Shown here: positions 42,567-52,637 of the stretch, one piece after another
Layout: each line of letters begins with the position of its first letter
Position numbering within the stretch: the stretch's first letter is position 1
Source of the DNA: Hyphomicrobiales bacterium
GTDB lineage: Bacteria > Pseudomonadota > Alphaproteobacteria > Rhizobiales > Rhizobiaceae
Assembly: GCA_900469955.1 (NCBI GenBank)
Contig: UBYX01000003.1
Span: 310,001 to 374,000, forward strand
DNA length: 64,000 bases
Direction of reading: 5' to 3'
The notes under the pieces: generated by a model
What the model saw: the letters and a program-made list of their open reading frames with translations, nothing else
Databases searched by the model: none
Told to the model about the DNA's origin: nothing
Program-made: the position numbers and the translations under genes

Positions 42567-43628
42567 GTGAATGTCCGGGCACTAGTAGATCCACTTGATG
42601 AAGACAGGCCGTGCGGAGAAAATCTGCGTATCAATACTGTATCGAGGGAAATATACTATAGAATTAAGGACGCACGGAGCGCAGCAAGGACCGCAGAACG
42701 CGGCGCTGGGCCCGGAGAAATTATTGGCGTTTCTCCTGAATGGAATGAAGTCAGCAATCTGGGATTGCAGATTCTTTCTTCCCAGAGTAAAGATATCGAA
42801 GTATTGGCATGGCTCGCAGAGGCGCAATTGAGGCTGCGCGGGTTTGAAGGGCTGCGCGATGTCTACACGGCGATGATGTCGCTTTTAGACAACCATTTCG
42901 ATGCTCTTCATTCGATCGGCGACGAGGATCTGGACGAGCGCTTCGCCCCGCTCGCCGGCCTCAACGGTGTGGGCGGCGAAGGCACCATCATCCAGGCGAT
43001 CCGGCTGACTTCATTGGTCCCTGGCGGGAAATTCGGACAGTTGTCGCTTTGGGATTTTCAACTCTCACAACGCGCAGGCGAAGAGTCGCGACGCGAGCAA
43101 CTCCAGCAGGCCGCAATGGAGGCCGGTGTCGCACGGATGTCGGCCCAGCTGAACATCCTGATGGAGTGCATCGCTGCGTTCGACCGGCTGGTTGAAATAC
43201 TTGACGCTCGCTGTGGCGAACATGCGCCACCTAGCTCAAATACACGCAGAGTGTTGCATGAGGCGGCATCCGCAATCAGGGTGATCGCAGGTCTTGGTGC
43301 CGCCGAGGTGATCGAGCCGCTGACGGCCGGCCCAAATTTGGAGGCGGCGAACGTCAACCTCGCGGGAGAACTGCCCAACCCAATGCGCATGGGCTCGGCC
43401 GATTCGATTTCCTCGCGCGAGGAAGCGCTGGAGCTTTTGACGTCTGTCGCCGCCTATTTTCGCCGAAGCGAGCCGCATTCCCCAATATCGATGTCAATAG
43501 AGACTCTTGTTCGCCGCGCCCGGATGAATTTTTCCGAGCTTCTTGCGGAGCTGCTGCCAGAGCAACAGGCACGCGATGCAGTTCTTTCGGCAGCCGGAAT
43601 CAAGCCTCTTGCCGAGCGGGGAGGCTGA
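42567..43628 (+). CDS. tssA: TssA baseplate/sheath-assembly protein
   Basis: A 353-residue protein with the ImpA N-terminal domain ([16 protein letters not shown] near residue 6, then [26 protein letters not shown] split near 55). TssA primes baseplate and tube/sheath growth. GTG at 42567 is preferred because GGGGGGA lies 9 nt upstream and the domain begins there; the GTG at 42543 would precede that site. The C-terminal third contains [26 protein letters not shown] (split), typical of the family's second half. It opens the structural operon. Confidence 0.9.
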   Translation: MNVRALVDPLDEDRPCGENLRINTVSREIYYRIKDARSAARTAERGAGPGEIIGVSPEWNEVSNLGLQILSSQSKDIEVLAWLAEAQLRLRGFEGLRDVYTAMMSLLDNHFDALHSIGDEDLDERFAPLAGLNGVGGEGTIIQAIRLTSLVPGGKFGQLSLWDFQLSQRAGEESRREQLQQAAMEAGVARMSAQLNILMECIAAFDRLVEILDARCGEHAPPSSNTRRVLHEAASAIRVIAGLGAAEVIEPLTAGPNLEAANVNLAGELPNPMRMGSADSISSREEALELLTSVAAYFRRSEPHSPISMSIETLVRRARMNFSELLAELLPEQQARDAVLSAAGIKPLAERGG

Positions 43629-43714
43629 ATGCTCTTCCGATCTTTAAGGCCTGCCCTGCTTATCAGTCTCATAATTCTAAATCGCGATCTGCCGACGGCA
43701 TAAGGAGAATTCAA

Positions 43715-44239
43715 ATGGCAAGTGTGCATGAAAAACTGGAACGAGTGCGCAAACCGCGGGTCCACATCAAATACGAAGTGGAAACGGAAGGCGCAATGGT
43801 GGTCAAGGAACTGCCCTTCGTCGTCGGGGTCCTCGGCGACTTTTCCGGAAACCCGACACAGCCACTCAAACCGTTCGGGGAACGCAAATTCGTGCAGATT
43901 GACCGAGACAACTTCGATGATGTGATGAGGCGCATGACCCCCGGCCTTACCATTTCCGTCGACAACACCTTGCAGAACGACGGAACCCAGCTACCGGTTT
44001 CGTTGAAATTCGAAAGCATGGAAGATTTCGAGCCTGGCTCGATCGTCAGTCAGGTGCCGGCGCTCAAAGCTCTTTTGGATGCACGCAACGAACTGCGCGA
44101 CCTGATGAGCAAGGCCGATCGCTCCGAAGAATTGGAGCGCCTCCTTGAGGACATTCTCCAGAACAAGGCCGATCTTTCTCAGCTCGTTGCCCAGCTAGGC
44201 GGCAACAAAGCCGACGAAACAAAAAATCCGGTCAATTGA
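43715..44239 (+). CDS. tssB: TssB sheath small subunit
   Basis: A 174-residue VipA-type sheath subunit that assembles with TssC into the contractile sheath. The family signatures [18 protein letters not shown] near residue 16, [12 protein letters not shown] near 34 and the [18 protein letters not shown] stretch near 54 are clear, as is the [15 protein letters not shown] motif. AAGGAG 8 nt before the ATG gives a strong start. A 125-nt gap with a perfect hairpin separates it from tssC, unlike the overlaps later in the operon. Confidence 0.96.
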   Translation: MASVHEKLERVRKPRVHIKYEVETEGAMVVKELPFVVGVLGDFSGNPTQPLKPFGERKFVQIDRDNFDDVMRRMTPGLTISVDNTLQNDGTQLPVSLKFESMEDFEPGSIVSQVPALKALLDARNELRDLMSKADRSEELERLLEDILQNKADLSQLVAQLGGNKADETKNPVN

Positions 44240-44313
44240 GCAAACGGTGTTCGGGCCGCCAGCCCGGCATCTCCAATTCCTGCTTCTCTTTGGTTGAGCA
44301 ACGGATTTCGCGG

Positions 44314-44332
44314 GAAAGGACCTCGTCCTTTC
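44314..44332 (+). other. Intercistronic hairpin between tssB and tssC
   Basis: Perfect 8-bp stem GAAAGGAC / GTCCTTTC with a CTC loop in the tssB-tssC gap, 32 nt before the tssC ATG. It could guard mRNA ends or tune the TssB:TssC ratio. Confidence 0.5.
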
Positions 44333-44364
44333 GGGGCCGCTGCTCTCAAAAAAAGGATCACGAC

Positions 44365-45846
44365 ATGAGCGCTGACACGCAATTGCAGACGAAGGAAGAG
44401 GTCGGCTTCGCCCCGGATCACGACCTGCTTTCAAAGGTCGTCGCGGCCACCCGCCAGACAGAGCCCAACCGTGCCCAGGACCTGCTGCGCACCCTGACGG
44501 ACCAAGCCCTCAAGGGAACCGTCACCTATGATCGCAATCTGACGATCACCCTGAACAACGCCATAGCGGAGATCGACAAGAAGATCTCCGAGCAACTCGC
44601 CACCATCATGCAGGCGCCCGAATTCCTGAAGCTGGAAGGCACGTGGCGCGGGTTGAACTATCTCGTCAAGAACAGCGAGACGAGCGCCAACTTGAAGATC
44701 CGGGTGTTGAATGCATCCAAGCGCGAGATCTCCAAGGATCTGGCCAAGGCAGTCGAATTCGACCAGTCCAGGCTTTTCAAATCGGTCTATGAAGACGAGT
44801 TCGGGACACCGGGCGGCGAGCCCATGGGTGCCCTGGTCGGTGACTATGAATTCGACAATTCGTTCGAGGATGTCCAGTTGCTGCAGGGCATCTCTTCGAT
44901 TGCCGCAGCCGCCTTCGCACCTTTCATCTCGGCGGCCAGCCCGCGCATGTTCGGCTTTGAGGATTTCAGGGGATTGGCCAAACCCCGGGATCTCGAAAAG
45001 ATCTTTGAAACCGTGGAATACGCAAAGTGGCGTAGCCTTCGCGACAGCGACGATTCCCGTTTCGTCACTCTCGCGTTACCGCGCGTTCTGGCCCGCATGC
45101 CCTACGGCCCGAAGACCAGCCCAATCGACGAGTTCAACTACGACGAAACGAACGGATCGAAAACCGGCGAGTTGCCGCATTCCTCCTATTGCTGGATGAA
45201 CGCCGCCTATGTGATGGGAACGCGACTGACGGAGGCCTTTGCCAAGAGCGGCTGGTGCACTGCAATCCGCGGAGCTGAGAACGGCGGCAAGGTCGAGGGC
45301 TTGCCGATGCACATTTTCTCAAGTGATGATGGGGATTTGGATCTCAAGTGCCCGACGGAAGTCGGCATTACCGACCGCCGCGATGCCGAATTGGGAAAAC
45401 TTGGCTTCTTGCCGCTCTGCCACTACAAAAACACCGACTACGCCGTGTTCTTTGGAGCCCAGACCACGCACAAGCCGAAGCTTTATGACCGGCCGGAGGC
45501 CAATGCAAACGCCGCGGTTTCGGCCCGTCTGCCCTACATGATGGCGACGTCGCGTTTTGCTCATTATCTGAAGGTCATGGGGCGGGACAAGATCGGCTCC
45601 TTCATGGAAGCGGAAGATTGCGAAGCCTGGCTCAATCGGTGGATCTCGAACTATGTCAACGCGAATGACGACGCTGGCGAGGAATCCAGGGCCAAATATC
45701 CGCTGCGGGAGGCCCGGGTCACTGTACAGGAGGTTCCCGGCAAGCCCGGCGCCTACAATGCAGTCGCCTGGATGCGCCCGTGGTTGCAGATGGAGGAATT
45801 GACCACATCCCTTCGCATGGTCGCTCGGATCCCCTCCAAATCCTGA
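44365..45846 (+). CDS. tssC: TssC sheath large subunit (first copy, TssC41-like)
   Basis: A 493-residue VipB-type subunit, the full-length form that pairs with TssB. Its markers are [16 protein letters not shown] near residue 87, [17 protein letters not shown] near 150, [17 protein letters not shown] near 180 and the C-terminal [19 protein letters not shown] near 452. AAGGATC before the ATG at 44365 supports the start; the longer open frame overlaps the tssB end without homology. In Agrobacterium the first of two tandem tssC genes (TssC41) is the one that binds TssB. Confidence 0.95.
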   Translation: MSADTQLQTKEEVGFAPDHDLLSKVVAATRQTEPNRAQDLLRTLTDQALKGTVTYDRNLTITLNNAIAEIDKKISEQLATIMQAPEFLKLEGTWRGLNYLVKNSETSANLKIRVLNASKREISKDLAKAVEFDQSRLFKSVYEDEFGTPGGEPMGALVGDYEFDNSFEDVQLLQGISSIAAAAFAPFISAASPRMFGFEDFRGLAKPRDLEKIFETVEYAKWRSLRDSDDSRFVTLALPRVLARMPYGPKTSPIDEFNYDETNGSKTGELPHSSYCWMNAAYVMGTRLTEAFAKSGWCTAIRGAENGGKVEGLPMHIFSSDDGDLDLKCPTEVGITDRRDAELGKLGFLPLCHYKNTDYAVFFGAQTTHKPKLYDRPEANANAAVSARLPYMMATSRFAHYLKVMGRDKIGSFMEAEDCEAWLNRWISNYVNANDDAGEESRAKYPLREARVTVQEVPGKPGAYNAVAWMRPWLQMEELTTSLRMVARIPSKS

Positions 45847-45854
45847 CGTGACCG

Positions 45855-45885
45855 CACGCGCGGCGCCCCCCCCGCGCCGCGCGTG
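45855..45885 (+). other. Very stable hairpin between the two tssC genes
   Basis: Perfect 12-bp all-GC-rich stem CACGCGCGGCGC (45855-45866) / GCGCCGCGCGTG (45874-45885) with a loop of seven C residues, 8 nt after the tssC stop and 32 nt before the next ATG. No T-run follows, so it is more likely a processing or stability element than a full terminator. Confidence 0.6.
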
Positions 45886-45917
45886 ACCTCTTGATTCACG
45901 GTTTGACCGGGACGACG

Positions 45918-47306
45918 ATGGGTTCGAACACCAAATGGCGGCGCCGCGCGGATCAAGTGATCGCGCTGATCGATGAGGCGCTTAACCAGCAGACCAATAT
46001 GATTCTTCATCATCCGGACTTCCAGGCGATGGAGGCCCGGTGGCGGGCGCTTGCCATGCTGGTAGGCGAGGCCAGCCGCAGCGGCGACGTAAAGATCAAA
46101 ATCCTCAGCCTTGGCTGGCGGGACCTTGCGCGCGGTATGGAGCGGGCTACCGACTTTGATCAAAGCCATCTATTCGAGCTGGTATATAGCCGCGAATTCG
46201 GCATGCCTGGCGGTGAGCCCTTCGGCCTTCTGGTCGGCGACTACTATTTTTCTCCAGACGAGCCGGGGGGCGGCGATCCGATCAGCACGCTCTCGCAGCT
46301 CGGCATGGTCGCGGCAGCAGCCTTCTGCCCCTTTGTCGCTGGCGCCTCACCGGGGGCGATCGGGCTGGAAAACTTCACCGAGCTGAACCGGGTCCATGAT
46401 TTTTCCTGGCTCGCAAGCGATCCTGGCAGAATCCGCTGGAACGGACTTCGCGCCCGGGAAGATTCCCGTTTCCTCGGGCTTGTGGCTCCGCGCATCCTGC
46501 TGCGGCCGCCGCTAGAACCCTATTCGCGTCAGCGCAGCGATGGCTTTCCTTTCCGGGAAATCACGTCGGCTGACGGTAGTTCACTTTTATGGGGCAATGG
46601 CGCCTTTGCCTTTGCGACGGTGGTAATCCGCAATTTCATAGAATCCGGTTGGTTTGCCGACATTCGCGGCGTTACCCAGGACGCGATAGACGGCGGTCTG
46701 CTCAGCGCCGCTGAATTGCGGCCCTATGACTTCGATACCGAAAGCCACGGGCTATCAGCTCAAGCCCCGGTAGAGATGCGGTTAACCAGCGCCCAGGAGC
46801 AGCAATTCAGCGACCTCGGAATAATTCCGATCGCCACGACTTACCTCTCCGCCTCGGCGATCTTCAATTCGAACCAGTCGCTGCACGCGCCACCGTATTA
46901 TTCCAACGAGCATGCCCGCCAGAACGCGCGCCTGACTGCAATGCTGCAATACGTGCTCTGTGCTTCGCGTTTCTCCCACTATCTCAAGGTCATCATGCGC
47001 GACGAAATCGGCCAGCTTTCTGAAGCGGTTTCGATCGAACGCAAGCTGGCCGATTGGCTCAGCACGTACACGCTCGGCAATGACGATGCCGACCTGGCGT
47101 TGCGTACCCGCTTTCCGCTGCGCTCCGCTGGCATCAGTGTCAGCGAGATCCCAGGCAAGCCTGGCACCTTTTCGTGCACCGTACGGCTTCAACCGCATTT
47201 CCAGCTGGATGACGTCTCAACAAGCTTCCACCTCATCGCCGAGACCGCGACCGCCGGCGGGACTCCAACCCGTTCCGCCGCCCTGCCCGAAAGGATATCT
47301 GCATGA
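45918..47306 (+). CDS. TssC paralog (second copy, TssC40-like)
   Basis: A 462-residue homolog of the preceding sheath protein. It keeps EARWRALAMLVGEAS near residue 37, GMPGGEPFGLLVGDYYF near 96, ASRFSHYLKVIMRDEIG near 355 and RFPLRSAGISVSEIPGKPG near 400, but has a shorter N-terminus and many substitutions. Agrobacterium has the same tandem copy, shown to be needed for secretion. Whether it joins the sheath or the baseplate end is unknown. The ATG at 45918 has only a weak ribosome site; TTG 45891 is the alternative. Its stop overlaps tagJ (ATGA). Confidence 0.88.
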   Translation: MGSNTKWRRRADQVIALIDEALNQQTNMILHHPDFQAMEARWRALAMLVGEASRSGDVKIKILSLGWRDLARGMERATDFDQSHLFELVYSREFGMPGGEPFGLLVGDYYFSPDEPGGGDPISTLSQLGMVAAAAFCPFVAGASPGAIGLENFTELNRVHDFSWLASDPGRIRWNGLRAREDSRFLGLVAPRILLRPPLEPYSRQRSDGFPFREITSADGSSLLWGNGAFAFATVVIRNFIESGWFADIRGVTQDAIDGGLLSAAELRPYDFDTESHGLSAQAPVEMRLTSAQEQQFSDLGIIPIATTYLSASAIFNSNQSLHAPPYYSNEHARQNARLTAMLQYVLCASRFSHYLKVIMRDEIGQLSEAVSIERKLADWLSTYTLGNDDADLALRTRFPLRSAGISVSEIPGKPGTFSCTVRLQPHFQLDDVSTSFHLIAETATAGGTPTRSAALPERISA

Positions 47307-48133
47307 CACTATCCGAAAGTATCGCAAGAGCACTCAGTGACAATCTTCTCAAGGACGCGCTGGACGAAACTAGAGCACATTTGAAGACAAAGCCATCCGA
47401 CCAGCAGGCAAGACACCTCTATATCGACCTACTGGTGCTGGCGGGTGATTATGAGCGCGCCGACAGTCAATGCAGCCTCGCAGTCACCTTCGCGCCAGAG
47501 GGGACAATGGGATTTGCCCTGTTGCGCAATGAGCTTCGCGCTATGGCTGCCCGTGAAGCATGGTTCGAAAGCGGTGCGGTGCCTGCCTTCCCGCAAGGGC
47601 CGACCGAGTTGGACAAGCGTGCCATTCGTCTCGGGATCGCCCATCGCCGCGGCGAGGCGGATGACGCAAAAGCCGCGCTCGCCGAATTGGAAGAGATCCG
47701 CGGCGAACGGTCGATGATCTGGAATGGAAAGCCGGTTTCCGACTTCCGGGACTTAGACGACCGCACGCCGCACGGGCTGGAAGTGATCATGACCGGAGGT
47801 TCTTATCTCTGGATCGATTTGGCCAAGATCGCGGAAGTAGCCCTGTTGCCGATAGGGCGACCAAGGGATCTCGCCTTTCGCCGCGCCGAGCTGACCCTGA
47901 TGGACGGTGCAGTCGCTCCCGTCCTTCTGCCGGCGATTTATCACGGGACAGGTCAAGAGGCGAAGCTCAGGCTCGGGCGTGAGAGCGAATGGATCGAGGA
48001 GCCGACGGGGATCATCACCGGCCGCGGCCAGCGTTGTTTCCTTGCCGGTGACGAGTTGGTATCGTTGCACGATACTAACTCCTTGGAAGCAACTGCGGCG
48101 GCCACCGCCCACAAGCGAGTTGCGCATGGTTGA
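47303..48133 (+). CDS. tagJ: TagJ/ImpE accessory protein
   Basis: A 276-residue ImpE (SciE) family protein. The N-terminal part holds TPR-like helices (ALSDNLLKDALDETRAHL, then LYIDLLVLAGDYERA), and the C-terminal half has the IMTGGSYLWIDLAKIAEVAL motif and RPRDLAFRRAELTL characteristic of ImpE. TagJ binds the TssB N-terminus and modulates sheath recycling by ClpV in other bacteria. It starts inside the stop codon of the tssC paralog and overlaps tssE by 8 bp. Confidence 0.9.
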   Translation: MTLSESIARALSDNLLKDALDETRAHLKTKPSDQQARHLYIDLLVLAGDYERADSQCSLAVTFAPEGTMGFALLRNELRAMAAREAWFESGAVPAFPQGPTELDKRAIRLGIAHRRGEADDAKAALAELEEIRGERSMIWNGKPVSDFRDLDDRTPHGLEVIMTGGSYLWIDLAKIAEVALLPIGRPRDLAFRRAELTLMDGAVAPVLLPAIYHGTGQEAKLRLGRESEWIEEPTGIITGRGQRCFLAGDELVSLHDTNSLEATAAATAHKRVAHG

Positions 48134-48635
48134 ACCACTCGAACGCTACCGCCCTCGTGATCGCCTATTGGCCCGCTCGATCCTTGACAGGCTGATCGAT
48201 GAGGCGCCCGATCGAAACTTTGACCCACCGAAAAGCCTGACGGAACAGACGCGCGAAATGCGCGAAGCCATCCGACGGGATCTGGAAGCCCTGCTCAACA
48301 CCCGGCGTTGCCCGACGGCGGCCCCCTATTTGCTGTCGGACCTAAGCGATGCTCTGGTAAACTATGGCGTTGACGGGATGGTCTCGGCCAATCTCGTCAC
48401 AGACGAAGCCAAACTTCGGCTGGCGCAAGTCATCGAGCGGCGCATATCGATGTTTGAAACGCGCCTGTCCGACATCCGCGTGACGATCCTGAAAGGTCGG
48501 ACAATGACCGAGCGGGCGCTGCGGATGAGGATCCAGGCGAGCTTCCGTCTCCACGAGGGGATGCCGCCGATCAGCTTCGAATCGACCGTCGATCCCTCTA
48601 CGCAACGCTTTCTGGTCGAGGCCGCAAATGGCTGA
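48126..48635 (+). CDS. tssE: TssE baseplate protein (gp25-like)
   Basis: A 169-residue gp25-like baseplate subunit of the wedge complex. The gp25 core spans about 35-150, with REAIRRDLEALLNTRRC near residue 47 and AAPYLLSDLSDALVNYG near 67 (LS-L-x-YG pattern), and RLSDIRVTIL near 112. The ATG at 48126 overlaps the tagJ end by 8 bp; the upstream open frame lies in tagJ and is ignored. It overlaps tssF by 8 bp. Confidence 0.92.
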   Translation: MVEPLERYRPRDRLLARSILDRLIDEAPDRNFDPPKSLTEQTREMREAIRRDLEALLNTRRCPTAAPYLLSDLSDALVNYGVDGMVSANLVTDEAKLRLAQVIERRISMFETRLSDIRVTILKGRTMTERALRMRIQASFRLHEGMPPISFESTVDPSTQRFLVEAANG

Positions 48636-50409
48636 TAGCTTCCTGCACCGTTACAACGACGAACTCAAAGCGCTCCGCGGTCGCGCAGCGCGCTTTGCCG
48701 ATGCCTTCCCGAAGGTTGCTGGCCGCCTACGTTTGACCGGAGATGTCGCCGATGACCCCCATGTCGAGCGACTGGTCCAGAGCTTTGCCTATTCAGCGGC
48801 ACGTATACGTCAAAAACTCGACGACGAATTTCCGGAACTGACCGACGGTCTGCTTGAAACGCTTTACCCTCACTATCTTGCCCCCCTTCCATCGATGAGC
48901 ATCGTGCGCTTCCGCCCAAGCGACACGTTGGCCTCGATGCAGTTGGTGCCTAGGCACACGGAGATTCTTGCAGAACCGGTTGGCGGAGAAGCCTGCCGTT
49001 TTCGTACCACTCAAGACGTGGAGATGGCTCCGATCGAGATCATCGAGGCTTCATTGTCAGGTCAGCCCGTCAACGCCCCGCCTTCCCCCTACGGCGGCAT
49101 AGCCGGATGCTTGCGCCTGTCGATCCGCGCGCTCGACCCGCGCAAGGCTGTCGCCGACCTTAAAATGAAGCGGCTGCGCCTGCACATCTCCTCAGCCTGG
49201 CAACAGGCCGTTGCAATCTACGAATTGATCATAAATCAGTCGATTGGGATCGCGTTGGCAAAGCATGCGGACGATGAACAGGCGATCTTCCTGCCGACCA
49301 GCAATCTCAAGCCGGTTGGTTTCGACCTTGAAGAAGCGATGCTGCCTTATCCGGCTCCGAGCTTCACCGGTTACCGGCTGCTTACGGAATTCTTCGCTCT
49401 GCCTCAGAGATTCCTTTTCCTCGATATCGAAGGGCTCGATCTATGGAAAGGCGAGAGGCTGGAGATCTTCATTTACCTCAAGGAGGCCGATGCGAAACTG
49501 GAGCGTACGATCTCGCAAACTGATTTCGCACTCAACGCCGCCCCGGTCGTCAATCTCTTCCGACAGACCTGCGAACCGATAGCCGTCGACGGCTCGCGAA
49601 CGGAATATCGCCTGATGCCAGATGCCCGGCGCCAAAAGACCCGCGAGATCTATTCCATCGACCGGGTACTTATGACCGGTGCGCGAGGAGAAGAACAGTT
49701 CTGCCAGCCCTTCTTTGGTCGCTCACAGCGCCCGGGCGCCACCAGCACGTTCTGGCAGGCCTACCGGCGTTTCGATGCGGATGACCGAACCAGCGACATG
49801 GAAATTGCCTTTGTCGATCGTGACCGCCGTTTCGCAGCGCCCGTCGATGCCGTAGCGAGCGTCGATACACTGTGCATCAATCGCGACCTTCCTGAACAGC
49901 TTCCCTTTGGCGGCGGCCATCCGTTGCTGCAGTTGGCATCTGGCCACGAGGCCGTCGCCGGCGCAGATGCGCTTATTCCGCCCACTCCTTCGGTACGCAT
50001 GAACGACCAGGACGGTCGGAACTGGCGGCTGATGTCACATCTGATGCTCAACCATCTTTCACTCTTCGACAACGGCGGCGCCGCGCTGAAGGATATCCTC
50101 TCCCTTTATGCCTTCCGTGATAACCCGGAGACCAGACAGCTTGTCGATGCCCTAGTTGGCATCAGGGCGCAGAACTCTACCGCACGGCTAGGCAACGGCG
50201 GCATGGTCCCTGGCACAAATATAACGCTGGAATTCGACCCAGCCGCAATCGATCGCCCAGCCGCTTTCCTGTTCGGTAGTGTGCTCGATCGCTTCTTCGG
50301 TCTCTATACATCGATCAACACCTTCACCCGCCTCACCGTCTCGATGAAGGGACAGTCGCGCCCCATTGCGACCTGGCCAGCGCGGGCTGCCGATCGTCCA
50401 TTACTCTAG
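48628..50409 (+). CDS. tssF: TssF baseplate protein
   Basis: A 593-residue TssF (ImpG/VasA) wedge subunit. N-terminal features include FLHRYNDELKALRGRAARFA near residue 5, AFAYSAARIRQKLDDEFPELTDGLLETLYPHYLAPLPSM-like segments (residues 50-92 here split), and LTEFFALPQRFLFLDIEGLD near 250. The C-terminal NWRLMSHLMLNHLSLFDNGG near 463 and FYGSVL-type LFGSVLDRFFGLYTSINTF near 549 are diagnostic. It binds TssG, encoded next, and TssK. Confidence 0.94.
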   Translation: MADSFLHRYNDELKALRGRAARFADAFPKVAGRLRLTGDVADDPHVERLVQSFAYSAARIRQKLDDEFPELTDGLLETLYPHYLAPLPSMSIVRFRPSDTLASMQLVPRHTEILAEPVGGEACRFRTTQDVEMAPIEIIEASLSGQPVNAPPSPYGGIAGCLRLSIRALDPRKAVADLKMKRLRLHISSAWQQAVAIYELIINQSIGIALAKHADDEQAIFLPTSNLKPVGFDLEEAMLPYPAPSFTGYRLLTEFFALPQRFLFLDIEGLDLWKGERLEIFIYLKEADAKLERTISQTDFALNAAPVVNLFRQTCEPIAVDGSRTEYRLMPDARRQKTREIYSIDRVLMTGARGEEQFCQPFFGRSQRPGATSTFWQAYRRFDADDRTSDMEIAFVDRDRRFAAPVDAVASVDTLCINRDLPEQLPFGGGHPLLQLASGHEAVAGADALIPPTPSVRMNDQDGRNWRLMSHLMLNHLSLFDNGGAALKDILSLYAFRDNPETRQLVDALVGIRAQNSTARLGNGGMVPGTNITLEFDPAAIDRPAAFLFGSVLDRFFGLYTSINTFTRLTVSMKGQSRPIATWPARAADRPLL

Positions 50410-50419
50410 GAAAGGAACC

Positions 50420-51451
50420 ATGGATCTGTCGACCTCCCGCCAGCCTGACACCTTAGTGGACTTGCTCGAACACGATCCAGGTCGTTTCGAGCCTGTGACC
50501 GCATTTCGGGTGGCGCAAGCGTCCGTCGAACGCGATCTGAATGTGGTTTCGCATTCCGGTGTCTCGCTGGCGCCGCTTCCGGTCAGCGGTTTCAAGCGGA
50601 CCGGGCAGCAACCGACGATCCGCGCGGCACTGGCGGGTCCTGTGGGACCTACTGGCTCTTTGCCTCCGGCCTACAACGAACTGATCATGCGCGAAGAGCG
50701 CAACAAGTCACGGGCCTTGCTGAGCTTCCTCGACCTTTTCACCGCTCGTCTAACTGAACTCTTTGCCGACGCCTGCGAAAAATACCGGATTGCCAGGCGG
50801 ATGCGGTGGGGCCGAGACCGCAAGCGAAATGCCTTCATCACCACGCTTCTCTCGCTCACGGGCTTCGGCACTGATCGATTGGCAGAGCAAAGCGGTTTTA
50901 ACGAAGACGTGATCCTGCGGTTCTCGGGCTTCTTTGCCGCCCGTAACCGTAACGCCATCAATCTTCGCGCAATGCTTCAGGAATTCAGCGGCTTGCCCGT
51001 GGAGATCGAACTTTTCCGCCCTCGTTGGCTGACGATCCCCGAGGAGGAACGCAGCCGCATGGGACAGCCGCAGGGCGTGCAGATCGGCGTTAATGCCACA
51101 GCTGGTGCCGCCATCCGCGATTTCAGCGGCGGCTTCAGATTGGTGATCGGCCCGCTGCGCTACACCGATTATCTGGCGCTCGCTCCCGGTGGGCGCAAGA
51201 TTGCCGAGCTCTTTGCGCTCACACGCCTCTATGTCGGCTCCGGCCTCGATTTCGACGTTCAGATCGTCCTGAAAAAAGAGGACATTCCCTTCTGCCAGCT
51301 CGGCCAAACTGGGGCGGGAGCGGGGGATTTGCCCCGTCTCGGCTGGAACAGTTGGGCGCGTCTGGCTCCAGCATCAAAAGACAGCAAGGATGCAATCGTC
51401 GTCGAGCATGTTGCCGCCAAGGTCTGGGGAGGCAGCAGCCATGCGGCTTGA
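50420..51451 (+). CDS. tssG: TssG baseplate protein
   Basis: A 343-residue TssG (ImpH/VasB) subunit. The typical start of the domain, LVDLLEHDPGRFEPVTAFRV (split near residue 10), is followed by YNELIMREERNKSRALLSFLDLF near 93 and the FAARNRNAINLRAMLQEFSG segment near 173. The C-terminal GPLRYTDYLALAPGG near 250 is also conserved. AAAGGAA before ATG 50420 fixes the start; the longer open frame runs back into tssF. It overlaps tagH by 11 bp. Confidence 0.92.
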   Translation: MDLSTSRQPDTLVDLLEHDPGRFEPVTAFRVAQASVERDLNVVSHSGVSLAPLPVSGFKRTGQQPTIRAALAGPVGPTGSLPPAYNELIMREERNKSRALLSFLDLFTARLTELFADACEKYRIARRMRWGRDRKRNAFITTLLSLTGFGTDRLAEQSGFNEDVILRFSGFFAARNRNAINLRAMLQEFSGLPVEIELFRPRWLTIPEEERSRMGQPQGVQIGVNATAGAAIRDFSGGFRLVIGPLRYTDYLALAPGGRKIAELFALTRLYVGSGLDFDVQIVLKKEDIPFCQLGQTGAGAGDLPRLGWNSWARLAPASKDSKDAIVVEHVAAKVWGGSSHAA

Positions 51452-52637
51452 ATTAAAACCGATCCCGAACGGTTCGGCACCATTACCTGCCCGACAGAAA
51501 TGGTTCCTGGAACGTGGCCGACGCACGCTGGGCCGCGCGCCGGACTGTGACTGGCAGGTGCCTGAAGATCAACGTTCCGTTTCAAAGGTCCATTGTGTCA
51601 TCGAGCGCGACAGTCAGGGCTATCTCCTACGCGATCGAAGCGCCAACGGTTCCAAGGTAGACGGCATCATCGTTCATGAGGGCGAAGTGGCGCGGCTGAG
51701 GGATCAGTCTCGTCTCGAGCTCGGCAACCTCGCCTTCCTGGTCGAAATCTCCGGCCAGAAGGACGAGGCGATGGAGGATCCCGCCGCCGACCTCACTGTG
51801 AGCGATGAACCGCTGACCATATCGGCTATCCTCGCCGACATCGCACCAGGCGGCAACATCGCCACCGGTATTCTGGGGGAACGGGCTGTGGACGAATGGG
51901 CAACCTCGATGACCGGCCTCAAGGAAAGCAAGGCGATCTCTCGGCAGGTCGAGATCGGCTGGAGCGGTCCACCCGAAATTCAATCCGCCTCAAAGATCAT
52001 CCCCGACGACTGGCTTTCCGATCTTGATACTTCTTCCGACTACGGTAGCCAGATCGAACATGGTGCAGCGACGCGCGTATCGGTTCCGATTGGTTTCGCC
52101 CGAACGCTTCCAGTGCCGGATACCGCCGAATATGACCCGCCATCGACGCCGCTCAACGACTTGCCACCCGCTTCAGCGGTTATCCAAAGCGACATTAACG
52201 AAGGGTTGGAACCTCTTCTCGGCAGACTTGAGGAAACGATCGAGGAAGCCTTTGCGCTTCTCGGTCTGAACGCTCCACTACTTCAGTCTCAATCCGAGTT
52301 TTCCAAGCACCTCCCCCATGAGATGGTGACCAACCGCGTGGAGATGCTGCTCGTGCAGCAACTCAAGCTCAATTCGGCGCTGCGGGCACTCGTGCACGAA
52401 GCAGGCAGGACCTTGGAGCCTAGGGTCCTCGAAGCGCGGGTCGACGCCGGGGAAAGAGGTCTCGCCTGGAGCCGCGGCCGGCGATACTGGCAAGCTTATA
52501 GGGCGCAATTCGATAAGAACGGCAAGACGCTGTCGATCCTAGAGCTCTTCCAGGATGCGATGGCGCACGCCTCGGGCAGAGCCGCTGGTGTGCCCTCAAG
52601 AACCGCGAAGGAAGAAGGTATACGGAATGAGGAATGA
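51441..52637 (+). CDS. tagH: FHA-domain T6SS protein (TagH/Fha)
   Basis: A 398-residue protein with an N-terminal forkhead-associated domain (about 25-95). The phosphothreonine-binding residues are visible: Gly-Arg at 31-32, Ser-x-x-His at 48-51 and the NGSKVDG turn near residue 70. The rest is low in similarity, with a helical C-terminal ImpI-type segment. In Agrobacterium Fha binds TssL when PpkA has phosphorylated its Thr14, which switches secretion on; the TssL here also has Thr at position 14. The ATG overlaps the tssG stop region. Confidence 0.92.
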   Translation: MRLELKPIPNGSAPLPARQKWFLERGRRTLGRAPDCDWQVPEDQRSVSKVHCVIERDSQGYLLRDRSANGSKVDGIIVHEGEVARLRDQSRLELGNLAFLVEISGQKDEAMEDPAADLTVSDEPLTISAILADIAPGGNIATGILGERAVDEWATSMTGLKESKAISRQVEIGWSGPPEIQSASKIIPDDWLSDLDTSSDYGSQIEHGAATRVSVPIGFARTLPVPDTAEYDPPSTPLNDLPPASAVIQSDINEGLEPLLGRLEETIEEAFALLGLNAPLLQSQSEFSKHLPHEMVTNRVEMLLVQQLKLNSALRALVHEAGRTLEPRVLEARVDAGERGLAWSRGRRYWQAYRAQFDKNGKTLSILELFQDAMAHASGRAAGVPSRTAKEEGIRNEE

